A DNA stretch of 42,129 nucleotides from a virus. The DNA is taken from IMG/VR virus record IMGVR_UViG_3300020439_000018, positions 1-42,129 of that record; one strand, written 5' to 3'. Shown here one piece after another: positions 1-9,540 of this stretch. A program made the translations under genes and the position numbers. Below the pieces are notes generated by a model. That model saw nothing but the letters and a program-made list of their open reading frames with translations, did no database searches and was not told the DNA's origin. Each line of letters starts with the position of its first letter. The stretch's first letter is position 1.

Positions 1-1977
1 TCAAGCAATGGCGAGGAACAAATAAGTGCCGCCACTGGTGTTCAGTGCAGCAGGTGCTGACGACGTAACTGTAAAGCCAGCGTTCAACGGATCAATGTAG
101 TCAGTGCTAGTTGTTTCAGTGTTTTGTAGATTTAACCGAAGATATGGGTCATTGCCGCTAACGATGCCCCTATCCGAATCCCAAACGTACCAATCAGCAG
201 TGGAGTCGGTGCGTTTAATTAAAACAAATCGAGCGCCTGCGGTAAATCCACAATCAACATCAACGTTGCTGCCAGTGCCACTATAAGTGCCGACTTTGCT
301 GATGCCAGACAGGGTGGCGAAGAGGTAGGCGATATAATCGTTGCTACTCCCATTGATAGAAGAATCGCTTCCAACGTAGAAAACTGAAGATGTGGGAGAT
401 GAAACGCTATTAAAAGCACTAAGGCCAGTTAATTTTGCGTTAGTTCCATTTAAAAAGAAACCTTCGGCGCTAGTAATTAAGTCATCAGTGGTAACTATCC
501 AGTTTTCAGAGGTAGTCAGGCGTTTTGTAATGTAAAGCTCAGGTATGGCACCTAGATTGTGATTGATTGCACGATTGGCAGATCCATTGCCAGACCAAGT
601 CACCACATCAAGAAAACCTGCGGCGCGTTTAAAAAACCAATCAACATAAGTGTGGCCGGACTGGTTAATGTCGTCTTCTTGCTTATATTTTATTGCATCC
701 ATATAAGCCCAAATTCTGTCACTAACGCTTGAGCCATGCACAAACCCAAGATTTAACGCTGCACTGCTATCACTTTGGAGTGTTCGGTAAGACAACAATC
801 TGCTTGACCACACCCACTTGGTGGCTGTAGTAGTTCTTTTTTTGGTAATTACAAAGTCAAGTGGCCCAATATCGCTGCTATTTGTAATTGTGCTATTAAC
901 GCCATTCCTTAACTTGCCGTCGTACACATCTGTTCCGGCCTCGGGCGGCTTATGCGGACGGCGGATTGCGACGTAGATGTAGTTGTAGTTATTGCCGTTC
1001 CAATCAGTGCCGTTTGCTGTAATGTCAAAACCAGTCGCTAATGGCTGAATACCAACGTTTACACTTTCCTCGGCATTACTTTTGTTTGGATAAAGCCTAT
1101 GACTATCAACGCCAGTCATGCCTCGCGTTACATCAAAAATATGCCAATCTTGACCATCACCATCAGTTCGCTTTACTAGCAACCATTGCGGCTCAAACCC
1201 GAGAGTGACAATGTTGCTGGTACTGCCGTTTCCGGTATAGCTTCCACACTTAATGATCGCCTCGTCGCTATTCGTGCCAAACGATTGATCGTCGTGGGCG
1301 AAAATGTAAGCAATGTAGTTTCTACCAGTTAAGTTTACGTTGCCGTCTGTTCCTACAGAAAAATTAGTCGATGTAGGCTCAGTGGAGTTCCACTCGTCAT
1401 TACCGGTATCCTGCGTTCCATTACTAGCGTTTAACTGCAAAAACTCATTATTAACTGCACTTATTCCGTTGTGCCAAACATACCAGTTGTTAGTTGCGTC
1501 ATACGCACGAACAATAATCATCCCTGGCACGCTGCCAAGGTTGTGCGAAATAGTACGCGCGGTGCTATTCCCCGCATAAGTCACAACATCAAAAAATCCC
1601 GGCGCTTTGCGGAAGGTCCAAGATGCGTAATCGTCCCCTGAGTCATTTACTTGATTAGAGCTTCCGAGAGTAAACCCATTAGAGTTAAATGCAGTCAAGT
1701 AATTACTAATTGTTCCTCCAGCATTAGCTGAGTCTGTACGCAAATACTCATTTGCGCCTCTTTCTGTATCAAACAACCAATGATTGTATGCTGAGTTTCT
1801 ATTTTTAATCCACGTTAATCCACCCTCACCGCTCAAATCAATTTCATTCGTGATCGTCTGCGTGCTGCTATTGCCGCCATACAAATAAGTGCTGAACACG
1901 TCATCGACGTACAACGCAGCACCTGCCGCACCCGCTCCAGCAGCACCAGCAGCAACAACGCGAGAAATCGGATCCAT
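1..1977 (-). CDS. Tail fibre protein with repeated DUF7483-type domains
   Basis: The 658-residue product starts with a short Ala/Gly-rich segment (residues 6-21). At least four related modules follow, each with a 'Y.GNG....I.HNLG..P' strand pattern and then a segment such as KRTDSTADWYVWDSDRG. I recognise this as the DUF7483-like repeat of phage tail fibres; such proteins are distal tail components that probably touch the host surface. The ATG lies 6 bases after the stop of the upstream fibre gene. The stop codon occupies the first three bases of the window, and the last 76 nt of the coding strand recur identically at the other end of the window. The gene looks complete. Role is inferred from family and position. 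Confidence 0.8.
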   Translation of the reverse strand: MDPISRVVAAGAAGAGAAGAALYVDDVFSTYLYGGNSSTQTITNEIDLSGEGGLTWIKNRNSAYNHWLFDTERGANEYLRTDSANAGGTISNYLTAFNSNGFTLGSSNQVNDSGDDYASWTFRKAPGFFDVVTYAGNSTARTISHNLGSVPGMIIVRAYDATNNWYVWHNGISAVNNEFLQLNASNGTQDTGNDEWNSTEPTSTNFSVGTDGNVNLTGRNYIAYIFAHDDQSFGTNSDEAIIKCGSYTGNGSTSNIVTLGFEPQWLLVKRTDGDGQDWHIFDVTRGMTGVDSHRLYPNKSNAEESVNVGIQPLATGFDITANGTDWNGNNYNYIYVAIRRPHKPPEAGTDVYDGKLRNGVNSTITNSSDIGPLDFVITKKRTTTATKWVWSSRLLSYRTLQSDSSAALNLGFVHGSSVSDRIWAYMDAIKYKQEDDINQSGHTYVDWFFKRAAGFLDVVTWSGNGSANRAINHNLGAIPELYITKRLTTSENWIVTTDDLITSAEGFFLNGTNAKLTGLSAFNSVSSPTSSVFYVGSDSSINGSSNDYIAYLFATLSGISKVGTYSGTGSNVDVDCGFTAGARFVLIKRTDSTADWYVWDSDRGIVSGNDPYLRLNLQNTETTSTDYIDPLNAGFTVTSSAPAALNTSGGTYLFLAIA

Positions 1978-1983
1978 CAGTTA

Positions 1984-2862
1984 TCAGGTGGTGTAATCAA
2001 CCAGAGAAGCAGCACGGAAGCTCGTGCCACCATCATTGGTCACAAAGAAGAATAGATGCGTCTTGCCCGACGTAAGCGTCGGTGCCGTAGCTGACGGAAA
2101 CGAAACAGATGACGGCCATGAAATCGTCCGATCACCCGTCACGTCAATCTCAACCGTAAATGCAAAGGCACGGCTTGACGGGATATTGCTGAACGTAAAA
2201 GTCGAATCCGCTGAAATGCTCTTGGTGAAGTAGTTGCCCGTTGAACAATCAATATCAAGCGCCGAAACTGCAACGACGTTTCCGGCATACGTTCCAGAAA
2301 CATCTAGATCCGTGTTGGTGGCTGCTGTTGCACCTGTACCAACGGCCCAGCTCGTGGCATAGGTCACTGCACCCGTTTGACCACCAACGCTGGTCACAGC
2401 GCCCGTGTTATCGGTAAAGCTCAGCGTTCCAGAGCCATCGGTCTTCAAGACTTGGTTGGCAGAGCCGTCAGCACTAGGCAGCGTGAACGTGACGTTGCTG
2501 CCGATCGTTGCAGCGCCCTGGAGCGCCACATAGTTGCTGCTGTCAGAGTCGGCAAAACGCACATCTGATTGCGCGTTCATCGTCACGTCACCCGTGAACG
2601 TTGCGCCTGACAACGCAGCCAGCCCAAGATTGGTGGCTGTAACGTCACTTGAAACAACGATCCAGGCAGAGTTTGCGCCGTTCCGGATCTTTAGCTGTGC
2701 AGGCGTAGTGCTGGTGTCAATCCAAAGCTGATACGCATTAGTGGTGCTGGGTGCAGAGCTACCGCTTTGCAGGCTCGACAATGCAGCAAGAATCGAGTTC
2801 AGCTCAGTCCGAAACGCCAGACCGCTTTGGTTGGCAAGTGTAATGTCCGTTGACTGAGCCAT
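1984..2862 (-). CDS. Tail fibre protein, 292 aa
   Basis: The protein is Thr/Ser/Gly-rich. It has an N-terminal segment with coiled-coil character (NSILAALSSLQ) followed by 'YQLWIDTSTTPAQLKIRNG', a block common in fibre proteins of marine phages. The middle carries 'VLKTDGSGTLSFT' type beta repeats, and the C-terminus is beta-rich. It is probably a trimeric fibre subunit or fibre adaptor. The start overlaps the stop of the J-like gene (TGATG), so the two are likely translated together. No catalytic motif is visible. Exact partners are unknown. Confidence 0.75.
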   Translation of the reverse strand: MAQSTDITLANQSGLAFRTELNSILAALSSLQSGSSAPSTTNAYQLWIDTSTTPAQLKIRNGANSAWIVVSSDVTATNLGLAALSGATFTGDVTMNAQSDVRFADSDSSNYVALQGAATIGSNVTFTLPSADGSANQVLKTDGSGTLSFTDNTGAVTSVGGQTGAVTYATSWAVGTGATAATNTDLDVSGTYAGNVVAVSALDIDCSTGNYFTKSISADSTFTFSNIPSSRAFAFTVEIDVTGDRTISWPSSVSFPSATAPTLTSGKTHLFFFVTNDGGTSFRAASLVDYTT

Positions 2863-5800
2863 CAGGTGATCTCCCGACCGTGACCAACGGCCTGATAATC
2901 GAAAGTCTTACTCACGATTGTATCGGAGCTGTTCTTAAAGGTCACGGTGAAGCCAGTCCGGCTAATGCTAGAAATCTGGAAGTAATCACCGCTGTCCATA
3001 TCCTGCGCTGTAATACCAACGCTTGGCCTTCCATAAAATGCAGCCGGGAACGTGATCGCCTTGGCTGACGTGCCACTGCTGATGTTGCGTTCTTGCTCGG
3101 TACGGCGTTGCAGCCTAGTCGTCACTCCAAGCTCTTCAATCGCGATGTTTTGCACTGGATCGTTGGTTGTTGCCTCAACCTTGAACTGGAACCCGCGCCC
3201 ACGCTTCGTGCCATTCACAAATGGCTGCCAAGCTCCATAAGTCGGTGAACCACTTGGATCATCATTTGTAGAACGCACATACGTCTCAGCGTTGACAAGA
3301 CTAATATCCGTTCCATCAATATCAGCCCAAGTGTCAATCAGACCAGTGCGGCTATCGAAGAAATCAGTCGGGACATACGCTCTGGATTTCAACGTTTGCA
3401 GAAGCTCAAGGTCATACTTGGCACCAAGATCCAACGTGGTTAAAAATTCATAAGAGCCGCTGCTATTTGTATCGCCAAAATTGTCCAAATCGGTCAGCTC
3501 GTCAAAATCAGTAACGTCATCAATTAGTCCTGAAGCGGTAAGAATTAAAGCTTCCTCTACGTCGCTATATGCCATATTTGTTGCAGCACCTTGGAACGGC
3601 GGTGTATCGTCATCCTCGCGATACGTTTGAGCAACAAACAAGTCTTGCGGTTCAGGCAGATCAACAACAACGCTGGCAGTGCCTGGCGACTCGTTTCCTG
3701 TTGAGTCAACTGCTCTGATGAAATAAGTGCCCTCAAGCAGCGGCACGATCTTCCGCGTACTGCTGCCATTTACAGCAGGAACAATATCGTTGGTTCGCAC
3801 CCAAGTTGCAGACGCTCCAATCTCAGGCGTGTGCCTGATGCGAATCGTTCCACCAACTCGCACATCAAGATCAACTGATTGCGGCCAATGCAGTTCAGCG
3901 TTGTGCTGGTCGATCGGCGCAATAAACAAATCAGGGATGGTTGCCGGTGGGGCAGACTTACCTACAGCCGTAAAAGTTTCTTGCGCTGGCGGCGAGTTCT
4001 GAAAACCAGCACTCTGACCAACAACTTCAAATTCATACGTTCCGTCTGTTGCGTTTAAAATTTCATAGTCGTTGGCGAACGTTACGAACTCGTTCCAGTT
4101 GTTGTTCTCATACCGCCAGCGAACAATGCTGCGAGCTGTATCTGTTCCAGGCTGCCAACTAAGGATAATTTTGACGTAAACCTGACCGTTTGCCTCATAA
4201 AGACGCTCATCAGGAACCAAGTTTGTTGGTTGACCGGCAGGGTTATCTAAAGCTGTAACGTCACGCCGCTGCAGCGGTACATCACGTTCAACAAAGTCAT
4301 ACTTTCCTGTCTCATGCGTCAGCGCAGTGACGCTGTATGTTCCTTCCTCGTTTTCAGCAACACCGATAACGCGCCAAAGGCTAGGGCGAACACCGTCCGT
4401 TCCAATCGCAAATACTGAGTTTGCAGTTGGTACATACTCAAGTTCTGACCCTGTTGGTAACGTAATCGTGTCACCGGTCCACTGAGCACTGTTAATACCG
4501 CCTACGGAAACCTGTCGAACAACATCTTGATCATTGTCTTCATCACGCACACGCAACATGATGTTGAAGTCAAACGTGTCAGGCGCACCATTCGGGAACA
4601 TGTCATCCTTGGTGCGATCTAGTTTGATCACATTGCCTGTAGAGCCCGGCTTAACCCGACCACCGCGAAAACGATTGGCGCGGAACGGATCTGCAACTTT
4701 GATGATCATGCCAGGGCGCACTTTTGTACCCTCTGCCATGCGTGTTGTAAAGCTGCAAGTTTCAGTTTCTCGGTTCTCTGAATACAACAACCATTCACCC
4801 AAGCGCCGTGCTTGACCACGCGAAGTGCAACCAACAGCCTTGATGCTTTTTTTGATTACGCCAAATTTTTTGATCGCATCTTCATCTTCAACCAGCTCAT
4901 AAGCGGTGTCCCTGATGTCTAGGTCCAAGTAAGAAACGCTTACACAGGTGTGGCGTGTCTTGATGCTGCTGCCGCTATAACTGAAACCTTCTTCAGTAAC
5001 GTTCGACTGTGTAAAAATAAGCTCAGGATCTTGCGGACGATCCATCGTCAACGCAAGCGCACCAGCAGACCAATACGGTTGCGCCCTAAAGATGGACGCC
5101 ATTTGGTTGATCAGGTCAAACGCTTCAGACTGCGTTTGGATGCTGATATTGCAGGCAAATCGTGGTTCTTGCCCGCCAAAACCATCAGGCACCAATGCAG
5201 CGCAATACTGCGAGCAGTCGTAAAAATTGAACTTGTTTAGCTGCTCTTCCTTGATGTTTTGACCAAAGCCATAACGCTTGTTGATCAACAAGTCATAAAG
5301 GATCCAAGCCGGGTCTGTTGTCCAAGCTGCTGTGCCAAACGTACCAGTCCACAGACCGTCGTAGATCAGCCTTCCGTTGTCTGCGTCAACAGTTGCGTTG
5401 TTTGGAATTTTGACCTTGATGCCACGGATCCGATACTTACGATCTGGAACACGGCTGAACTGCTTTGCGTCAATAACATGACCAAAAAGAGCGCTATGCG
5501 GGTAAGTAAATTTTCCGTAAACGTGTTCTGTATAACTTGACCAAATTATCTCAGAGTTGAAGGTATCGTCACCCGTGCGGTCTGCATCATTAACAGTGTC
5601 TCGAATGACGCGAATTTGAACAGGTTTTGACTGGCTCATGTCCAGCTCAAAGTATTTCTTTCGTTGATACAGGTCAACTGTGCGTCCTTTAATTGTGTCG
5701 GTAACAATGTCGGCAAATGCACCACCGTTGTATGAAACCTGAATCCTGTAGTCAACCGACGTGCCAGTAATGTCGCCGTTATCTCTGAATTGCTGCAGCT

Positions 5801-6272
5801 GGGGTACGTTTAAAGTGACGCGCACTGCTGTCACGTTTTGATCTGTAATTGTTCTTGTAACTGGCGTTCCGTTTGCTACAACGGTGCCAACAGCGACTTC
5901 TTCTTGAACTGACTCGCTTACCTCGCTTAAAGGGCCTTGCACTCCATGCTCAGCGCCGAATCTTACTGATACTTCGTATTGCTGAAAGTTTTGATCCCCC
6001 GGCGATACTCCTGAAGAAACATCAGCACCAGCCCGAACAATCGGCGTATTGTTGAAATAAACATCCTTCAACATCTCGTCGGCATAACGCACAGTTCCTC
6101 GCGTTAAACCCAGACGAGCAGGCGTTGCAGGGCCTTCAATCTCCCCTTCACTTACAAGGTCAACAATCCGGGCAACCTGGCGTGAATCAAGATTATCCTT
6201 TTCTACTTTCTGACTGCCACCAGCACTACGCTGACTGCCACCACCACCCGCACCAATGATTTGATCAGTCAT
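2862..6272 (-). CDS. J: Tail tip protein J (host specificity), lambda J-like
   Basis: At 1136 residues this matches the size class of lambda J (1132 aa). The N-terminus contains the family signature 'QVARIVDLVSEGEIEGPA' near residues 32-49. The central tip-attachment domain has 'GIKVKIPNNATVD' and 'PAWILYDLLINKRYGFG'. Fibronectin-III-like modules follow at about residues 690-860 ('VYVKIILSWQPG'). The C-terminal part is variable and fibre-like. J forms the central tail tip, contacts the receptor and helps open the path for DNA. The start overlaps the end of the I-like gene by 8 bases, in lambda order. Confidence 0.92.
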   Translation of the reverse strand: MTDQIIGAGGGGSQRSAGGSQKVEKDNLDSRQVARIVDLVSEGEIEGPATPARLGLTRGTVRYADEMLKDVYFNNTPIVRAGADVSSGVSPGDQNFQQYEVSVRFGAEHGVQGPLSEVSESVQEEVAVGTVVANGTPVTRTITDQNVTAVRVTLNVPQLQQFRDNGDITGTSVDYRIQVSYNGGAFADIVTDTIKGRTVDLYQRKKYFELDMSQSKPVQIRVIRDTVNDADRTGDDTFNSEIIWSSYTEHVYGKFTYPHSALFGHVIDAKQFSRVPDRKYRIRGIKVKIPNNATVDADNGRLIYDGLWTGTFGTAAWTTDPAWILYDLLINKRYGFGQNIKEEQLNKFNFYDCSQYCAALVPDGFGGQEPRFACNISIQTQSEAFDLINQMASIFRAQPYWSAGALALTMDRPQDPELIFTQSNVTEEGFSYSGSSIKTRHTCVSVSYLDLDIRDTAYELVEDEDAIKKFGVIKKSIKAVGCTSRGQARRLGEWLLYSENRETETCSFTTRMAEGTKVRPGMIIKVADPFRANRFRGGRVKPGSTGNVIKLDRTKDDMFPNGAPDTFDFNIMLRVRDEDNDQDVVRQVSVGGINSAQWTGDTITLPTGSELEYVPTANSVFAIGTDGVRPSLWRVIGVAENEEGTYSVTALTHETGKYDFVERDVPLQRRDVTALDNPAGQPTNLVPDERLYEANGQVYVKIILSWQPGTDTARSIVRWRYENNNWNEFVTFANDYEILNATDGTYEFEVVGQSAGFQNSPPAQETFTAVGKSAPPATIPDLFIAPIDQHNAELHWPQSVDLDVRVGGTIRIRHTPEIGASATWVRTNDIVPAVNGSSTRKIVPLLEGTYFIRAVDSTGNESPGTASVVVDLPEPQDLFVAQTYREDDDTPPFQGAATNMAYSDVEEALILTASGLIDDVTDFDELTDLDNFGDTNSSGSYEFLTTLDLGAKYDLELLQTLKSRAYVPTDFFDSRTGLIDTWADIDGTDISLVNAETYVRSTNDDPSGSPTYGAWQPFVNGTKRGRGFQFKVEATTNDPVQNIAIEELGVTTRLQRRTEQERNISSGTSAKAITFPAAFYGRPSVGITAQDMDSGDYFQISSISRTGFTVTFKNSSDTIVSKTFDYQAVGHGREIT

Positions 6273-6852
6273 CTTGCGTGTTGATGCCAGCCGATATAAC
6301 CACGCTACCGACTAACGTTTCGCCATACACCACTGGAACGACAACGCCTTGACGGCTTACGTTCTGAATACCAGAAAAGCTAATCGGATTACTGGCTGGA
6401 TCGGCCTCAAAATCAGGCACTTCAGGCACAGGCGTCAGCATTTGTGATACGCCGGTCAAAATTAAACCGCCGCCAAACACCCCAATAGCAGTCATTGCTT
6501 TGCCGCCGATCACTGCCCCCACACCAGGTAAAGCAAGTGAGAACGCCACTAACGCAATTCCAGCCAAAACCGAGCCAACACCCTGTCCGCCCGCACCACC
6601 AATCACAGGCACAATGCTGATCGCTTCGTCTCTTCCGGCTGGGTAACTCAGTTGTTCGGGATTGCTACCTGCTTGCAGCTCTAACGTTCCAACCAACACC
6701 TTGTAGTCATAATCCGCCATGTGAGCAGCAAGACCTTGGAAGTTGGCACGCAGAAAACTAATTGCCTCAACCGGCGTGCTCACTGCTGCACGAAAAACCT
6801 TTTGCCCCAAAAACTTTGCCAGGCTGCCGTAGACCTTAATGGTTTTGAGCAT
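6265..6852 (-). CDS. I: Tail assembly protein I, lambda I-like
   Basis: This 195-residue protein begins MLKTIKVYGSLAKFLGQ, the ubiquitin-like N-terminal fold typical of lambda I. It continues with 'AISIVPVIGGAGG' and a long hydrophobic, Gly-rich stretch (about residues 90-140) that could be membrane-active, then a polar C-terminus. The ATG at 6852 was chosen because the family's first strand begins here and the codon lies 2 bases after the stop of K; a 44-residue upstream extension would lie inside K. I is needed for tail tip assembly in lambda. Its biochemical role is not well defined. Confidence 0.85.
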   Translation of the reverse strand: MLKTIKVYGSLAKFLGQKVFRAAVSTPVEAISFLRANFQGLAAHMADYDYKVLVGTLELQAGSNPEQLSYPAGRDEAISIVPVIGGAGGQGVGSVLAGIALVAFSLALPGVGAVIGGKAMTAIGVFGGGLILTGVSQMLTPVPEVPDFEADPASNPISFSGIQNVSRQGVVVPVVYGETLVGSVVISAGINTQDD

Positions 6853-6854
6853 CG

Positions 6855-7562
6855 TCAGAACCTCGTCTCGTGACGCAAAAAACGACCAGTGTTCTTCAAA
6901 TAATATCCGTTCAAAACGTCTCGGGAACTTAAACGACCCCTGAGATGGTGCAAGATCTGCTGCTCTCCTAAATACACCGCGCAATGATTCACCCCACCAG
7001 CTCCATCAATGTTCATCAGTAATGCGTCCCCGCGCTGTAACTCCTCAAGTGGCACTTCCTTAAAACCAATCCCAGACCAGCAATCATCAAAGATCGGCTG
7101 TTCGTTGAACGTAGACAGCGGTGGCCGATCCCAATCGCGTAATTCCAAGCCGTCTTCTGCGTACCAATCGCGGACCAGCGTCCAACAATCGCTAACGCCC
7201 CAAACCCATTCACGTCCCAGTAACTCTTGCTTGTAGCCGGATGGCTTGATTTCGCACCAAGTGTTTGTAACAAGGCTGATGATGTGCCAAGGCAAGCCGC
7301 TTTTCTCGCACGCAACCTTGTCTGCCTCGCTTGCCTCTGCTTTTGTCGTCGGGTGACTGTGAACGACAGCCATTACTTCACCGCGATCTTCTGCTACTGC
7401 ATAATCAACTGGATCAAGGATGAACAGCTCTTCTGGCGACTCTGCCAAGTTCTTGCAAGGCAGATAACGCTCACGTCCTTTGATGATGACAAGCAACCCA
7501 CACGCCTCACGCGGCGCTTCAGATTGGGCATGTTCTAAAGCACTGGAACGCCAATCACTCAT
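6855..7562 (-). CDS. K: Tail assembly protein K: JAMM peptidase plus NlpC/P60
   Basis: The 235-residue protein joins two domains, as in lambda K. The first is a JAMM/Mov34 domain: Glu19 in PREACGLL, then HSHP at 68-71 with Ser78 and Asp81, a complete zinc-site pattern. The second is NlpC/P60: Cys126 in SDCWTLV and His193 in NHCAVYLG. It is likely a tail-tip enzyme that cuts peptidoglycan during DNA entry or processes tail proteins during assembly. The ATG at 7562 overlaps the stop of L (ATGA), which favours it over an upstream in-frame start inside L. Confidence 0.92.
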   Translation of the reverse strand: MSDWRSSALEHAQSEAPREACGLLVIIKGRERYLPCKNLAESPEELFILDPVDYAVAEDRGEVMAVVHSHPTTKAEASEADKVACEKSGLPWHIISLVTNTWCEIKPSGYKQELLGREWVWGVSDCWTLVRDWYAEDGLELRDWDRPPLSTFNEQPIFDDCWSGIGFKEVPLEELQRGDALLMNIDGAGGVNHCAVYLGEQQILHHLRGRLSSRDVLNGYYLKNTGRFLRHETRF

Positions 7563-9205
7563 GACAGATTCGTGCCAACACCAGGGAATGACCCGAATGG
7601 TAAATCTGCATATTCGCCAAAGCGAATCTTGCAACTGCTGACTCGTTTGCCGCAGACATCATCAAGCGGACTGCCATCTGTGATAACCATTGGCTCACCG
7701 CCTCGACCGCTGTTTGATTGCCACATAACCGTTCCATCAGTTGCTTGAATTTGCAGGTTGCCGGAATCTTGCAAGACCAACTTTGCACCATATCCTGTTG
7801 ATGCTGTAACCGTATAAGACGCACCGACTTGGTAGTACACGCCACCGGCAACTAATTTCTGATTACGCCAAGGGTTGCTTGAACTCGTGACGATTGAAAC
7901 CTCGAATATATCGTTTTGACGGAAGTTGCCAGTCGAGCTAACAACAGTGACTGGCGCGGTAAACGTATCAGTCGGGTTCTCCCAGCGACGATTGACGCCA
8001 AGAACACGCGCCGCAGAGTCAGGTGGCAAAAGAACACTTGAGGCCGTAAATCTCAGCTCAACCGTGCGCCCATCTGCAAGCGTAAAGGTCTTGTCACGCG
8101 TTTGACTGCCAGCCGAATAATCATCGGCATTCCCAAAAATCTCGTGGTAAAAACTAGCGTGCCTTCCAGGTGTTCCAGAGTCAGGTAAGTACCCGTTAAA
8201 CCTTGCAGTGCTTAACTGCCCCTCAAATTCTGTTGCGGTCTGCCACACCAGTCCGCCTGATGCGTTCTGAATAAATAAATCGCCGTTTGTGCCTACCTTA
8301 ATGAAACCACCTTCGGCTTGACCTGATGTTGCGCTCCTCCAACTCACATCCGTAATGTTGCTTGGGTCGTTGTTTTTGCCATAAACGAAAAAGTCGCCTC
8401 TCGTTCCAAACTGTGCTCTATACCATCCGTTTGATGACACAAGATATTGCCCAGCAGTCAAAGAGCTGCCGCTGCTTAAAATTTCGTCTCCGCTGCTATA
8501 AGCAAAATTCGTCGCCGCAGTCCCATTGAGCAAGTTGTCGCTTTCATCGTAGAAACGCATATCGTTAATCACACCATCCGGTCGCCACGGGCAACCCTCT
8601 AACGTTCCATCAGCGCCACCCTTGTATTGCCATTGGCAAATGTTTTGCAAACACTGCCGCTTCGGACCGCGAATGTTTTCAAGGTCTAAACTTGCTGCCA
8701 GCTCAAACTCAACAACGTCACGAGTTTCGAGCACCTTACGGTTTACAAAGTAGATCTCTTGCGGCAACTCCTCGTGCGTCAACGTGCCACCCGTTGGGAT
8801 GTACGGGTTTGTGCCATTGTCAAAGTTTTCTTCATCCAAAAAACGCGTTAGCGTTCTGCGGCGAATAACTTTTGCTCCAGTCAAATCGTTGCCGTAGGTT
8901 GTTTCGTTGACGTTTACCAGCAACGTTGAAACAACGCTAAACAGGTTGCCAACACGCAACGTCGGACGAGGAAAACCGCTTTGCCCAACCTTGTATTCAA
9001 AACCATCAGCTTCAACCGGCATTGCCGTATAAATCTTGCCTTGGTAAATAATTTCGCCTGTTGTTGTCTGGACAACAACGCCGTTGAAGAACCTGTAAAT
9101 CGTATCGCTGCCGTGAATCGCTAGGTCAAGATGCAGCTCAAACAGTTCAATAACTGCAAGCGGAGAATCCTTAAGCAGTTCGTCAAAAATAATAACGTCG
9201 CTCAT
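7559..9205 (-). CDS. L: Minor tail protein L with two B-lectin-like insertions
   Basis: Lambda L is about 232 residues; this protein has 548. Residues 1-205 match the family, including Cys185, Cys190 and Cys205 (GCPW). The family's last segment, with Cys518, Cys525 and LPFGSFPG, reappears only at 515-542. Between them lie two segments that read like bulb-type mannose-binding lectin domains. One is at about 240-325 (LTAGQYLVSSNGWYRAQF, then GDLFIQNASGGLVWQ). The other is at about 450-500 (KLVLQDSGNLQIQATDG). L sits at the tail tip and binds an Fe-S cluster in lambda. The insertion splits the cysteine-rich domain, so a surface-exposed loop is likely. Start overlaps the stop of M (ATGA). Confidence 0.88.
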   Translation of the reverse strand: MSDVIIFDELLKDSPLAVIELFELHLDLAIHGSDTIYRFFNGVVVQTTTGEIIYQGKIYTAMPVEADGFEYKVGQSGFPRPTLRVGNLFSVVSTLLVNVNETTYGNDLTGAKVIRRRTLTRFLDEENFDNGTNPYIPTGGTLTHEELPQEIYFVNRKVLETRDVVEFELAASLDLENIRGPKRQCLQNICQWQYKGGADGTLEGCPWRPDGVINDMRFYDESDNLLNGTAATNFAYSSGDEILSSGSSLTAGQYLVSSNGWYRAQFGTRGDFFVYGKNNDPSNITDVSWRSATSGQAEGGFIKVGTNGDLFIQNASGGLVWQTATEFEGQLSTARFNGYLPDSGTPGRHASFYHEIFGNADDYSAGSQTRDKTFTLADGRTVELRFTASSVLLPPDSAARVLGVNRRWENPTDTFTAPVTVVSSTGNFRQNDIFEVSIVTSSSNPWRNQKLVAGGVYYQVGASYTVTASTGYGAKLVLQDSGNLQIQATDGTVMWQSNSGRGGEPMVITDGSPLDDVCGKRVSSCKIRFGEYADLPFGSFPGVGTNLS

Positions 9206-9540
9206 AGGTCAAAGACCTCTTGGAACGTTGCCTGAATTGTGGCACGGTTCAAATATGGAATCGTCTTGCTCCAGTTCAAACAGATCCACTTGTAAGAAGT
9301 GGTCTCGTCTGGTGGCGTCCATGTGAAATACTCCGATCCACCACGCGCATCCAAAAAGGTTTCAATCGTGTCAGCGTCGGTCTCTGACACCTCAAAGGTT
9401 AGGTTCCACACCTTGGGGTCTTGGTTAAGGCCAAACGTCAATCTTTGAACGTAGCCGTCACCCATTTGGACCTGACGAATCTTGGGCTTGCTTCTTTTTT
9501 GTGCCCCGTAAGTTGGAGTGATTGAAGGAAAGTCAGCCAT
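9202..9540 (-). CDS. M: Minor tail protein M, lambda M-like
   Basis: The 112-residue protein starts MADFPSITPTYGAQ and contains the family features 'QVQMGDGYVQRLTFGLN', 'WNLTFEV' and a 'YFTWTPPDE' loop. It is a tail tip (distal tail) component, between the tube and the L/K/I/J complex. Length and neighbours agree with lambda M (109 aa). The start codon touches the tape-measure stop and the stop overlaps the start of L, so translation is coupled on both sides. Confidence 0.9.
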   Translation of the reverse strand: MADFPSITPTYGAQKRSKPKIRQVQMGDGYVQRLTFGLNQDPKVWNLTFEVSETDADTIETFLDARGGSEYFTWTPPDETTSYKWICLNWSKTIPYLNRATIQATFQEVFDL

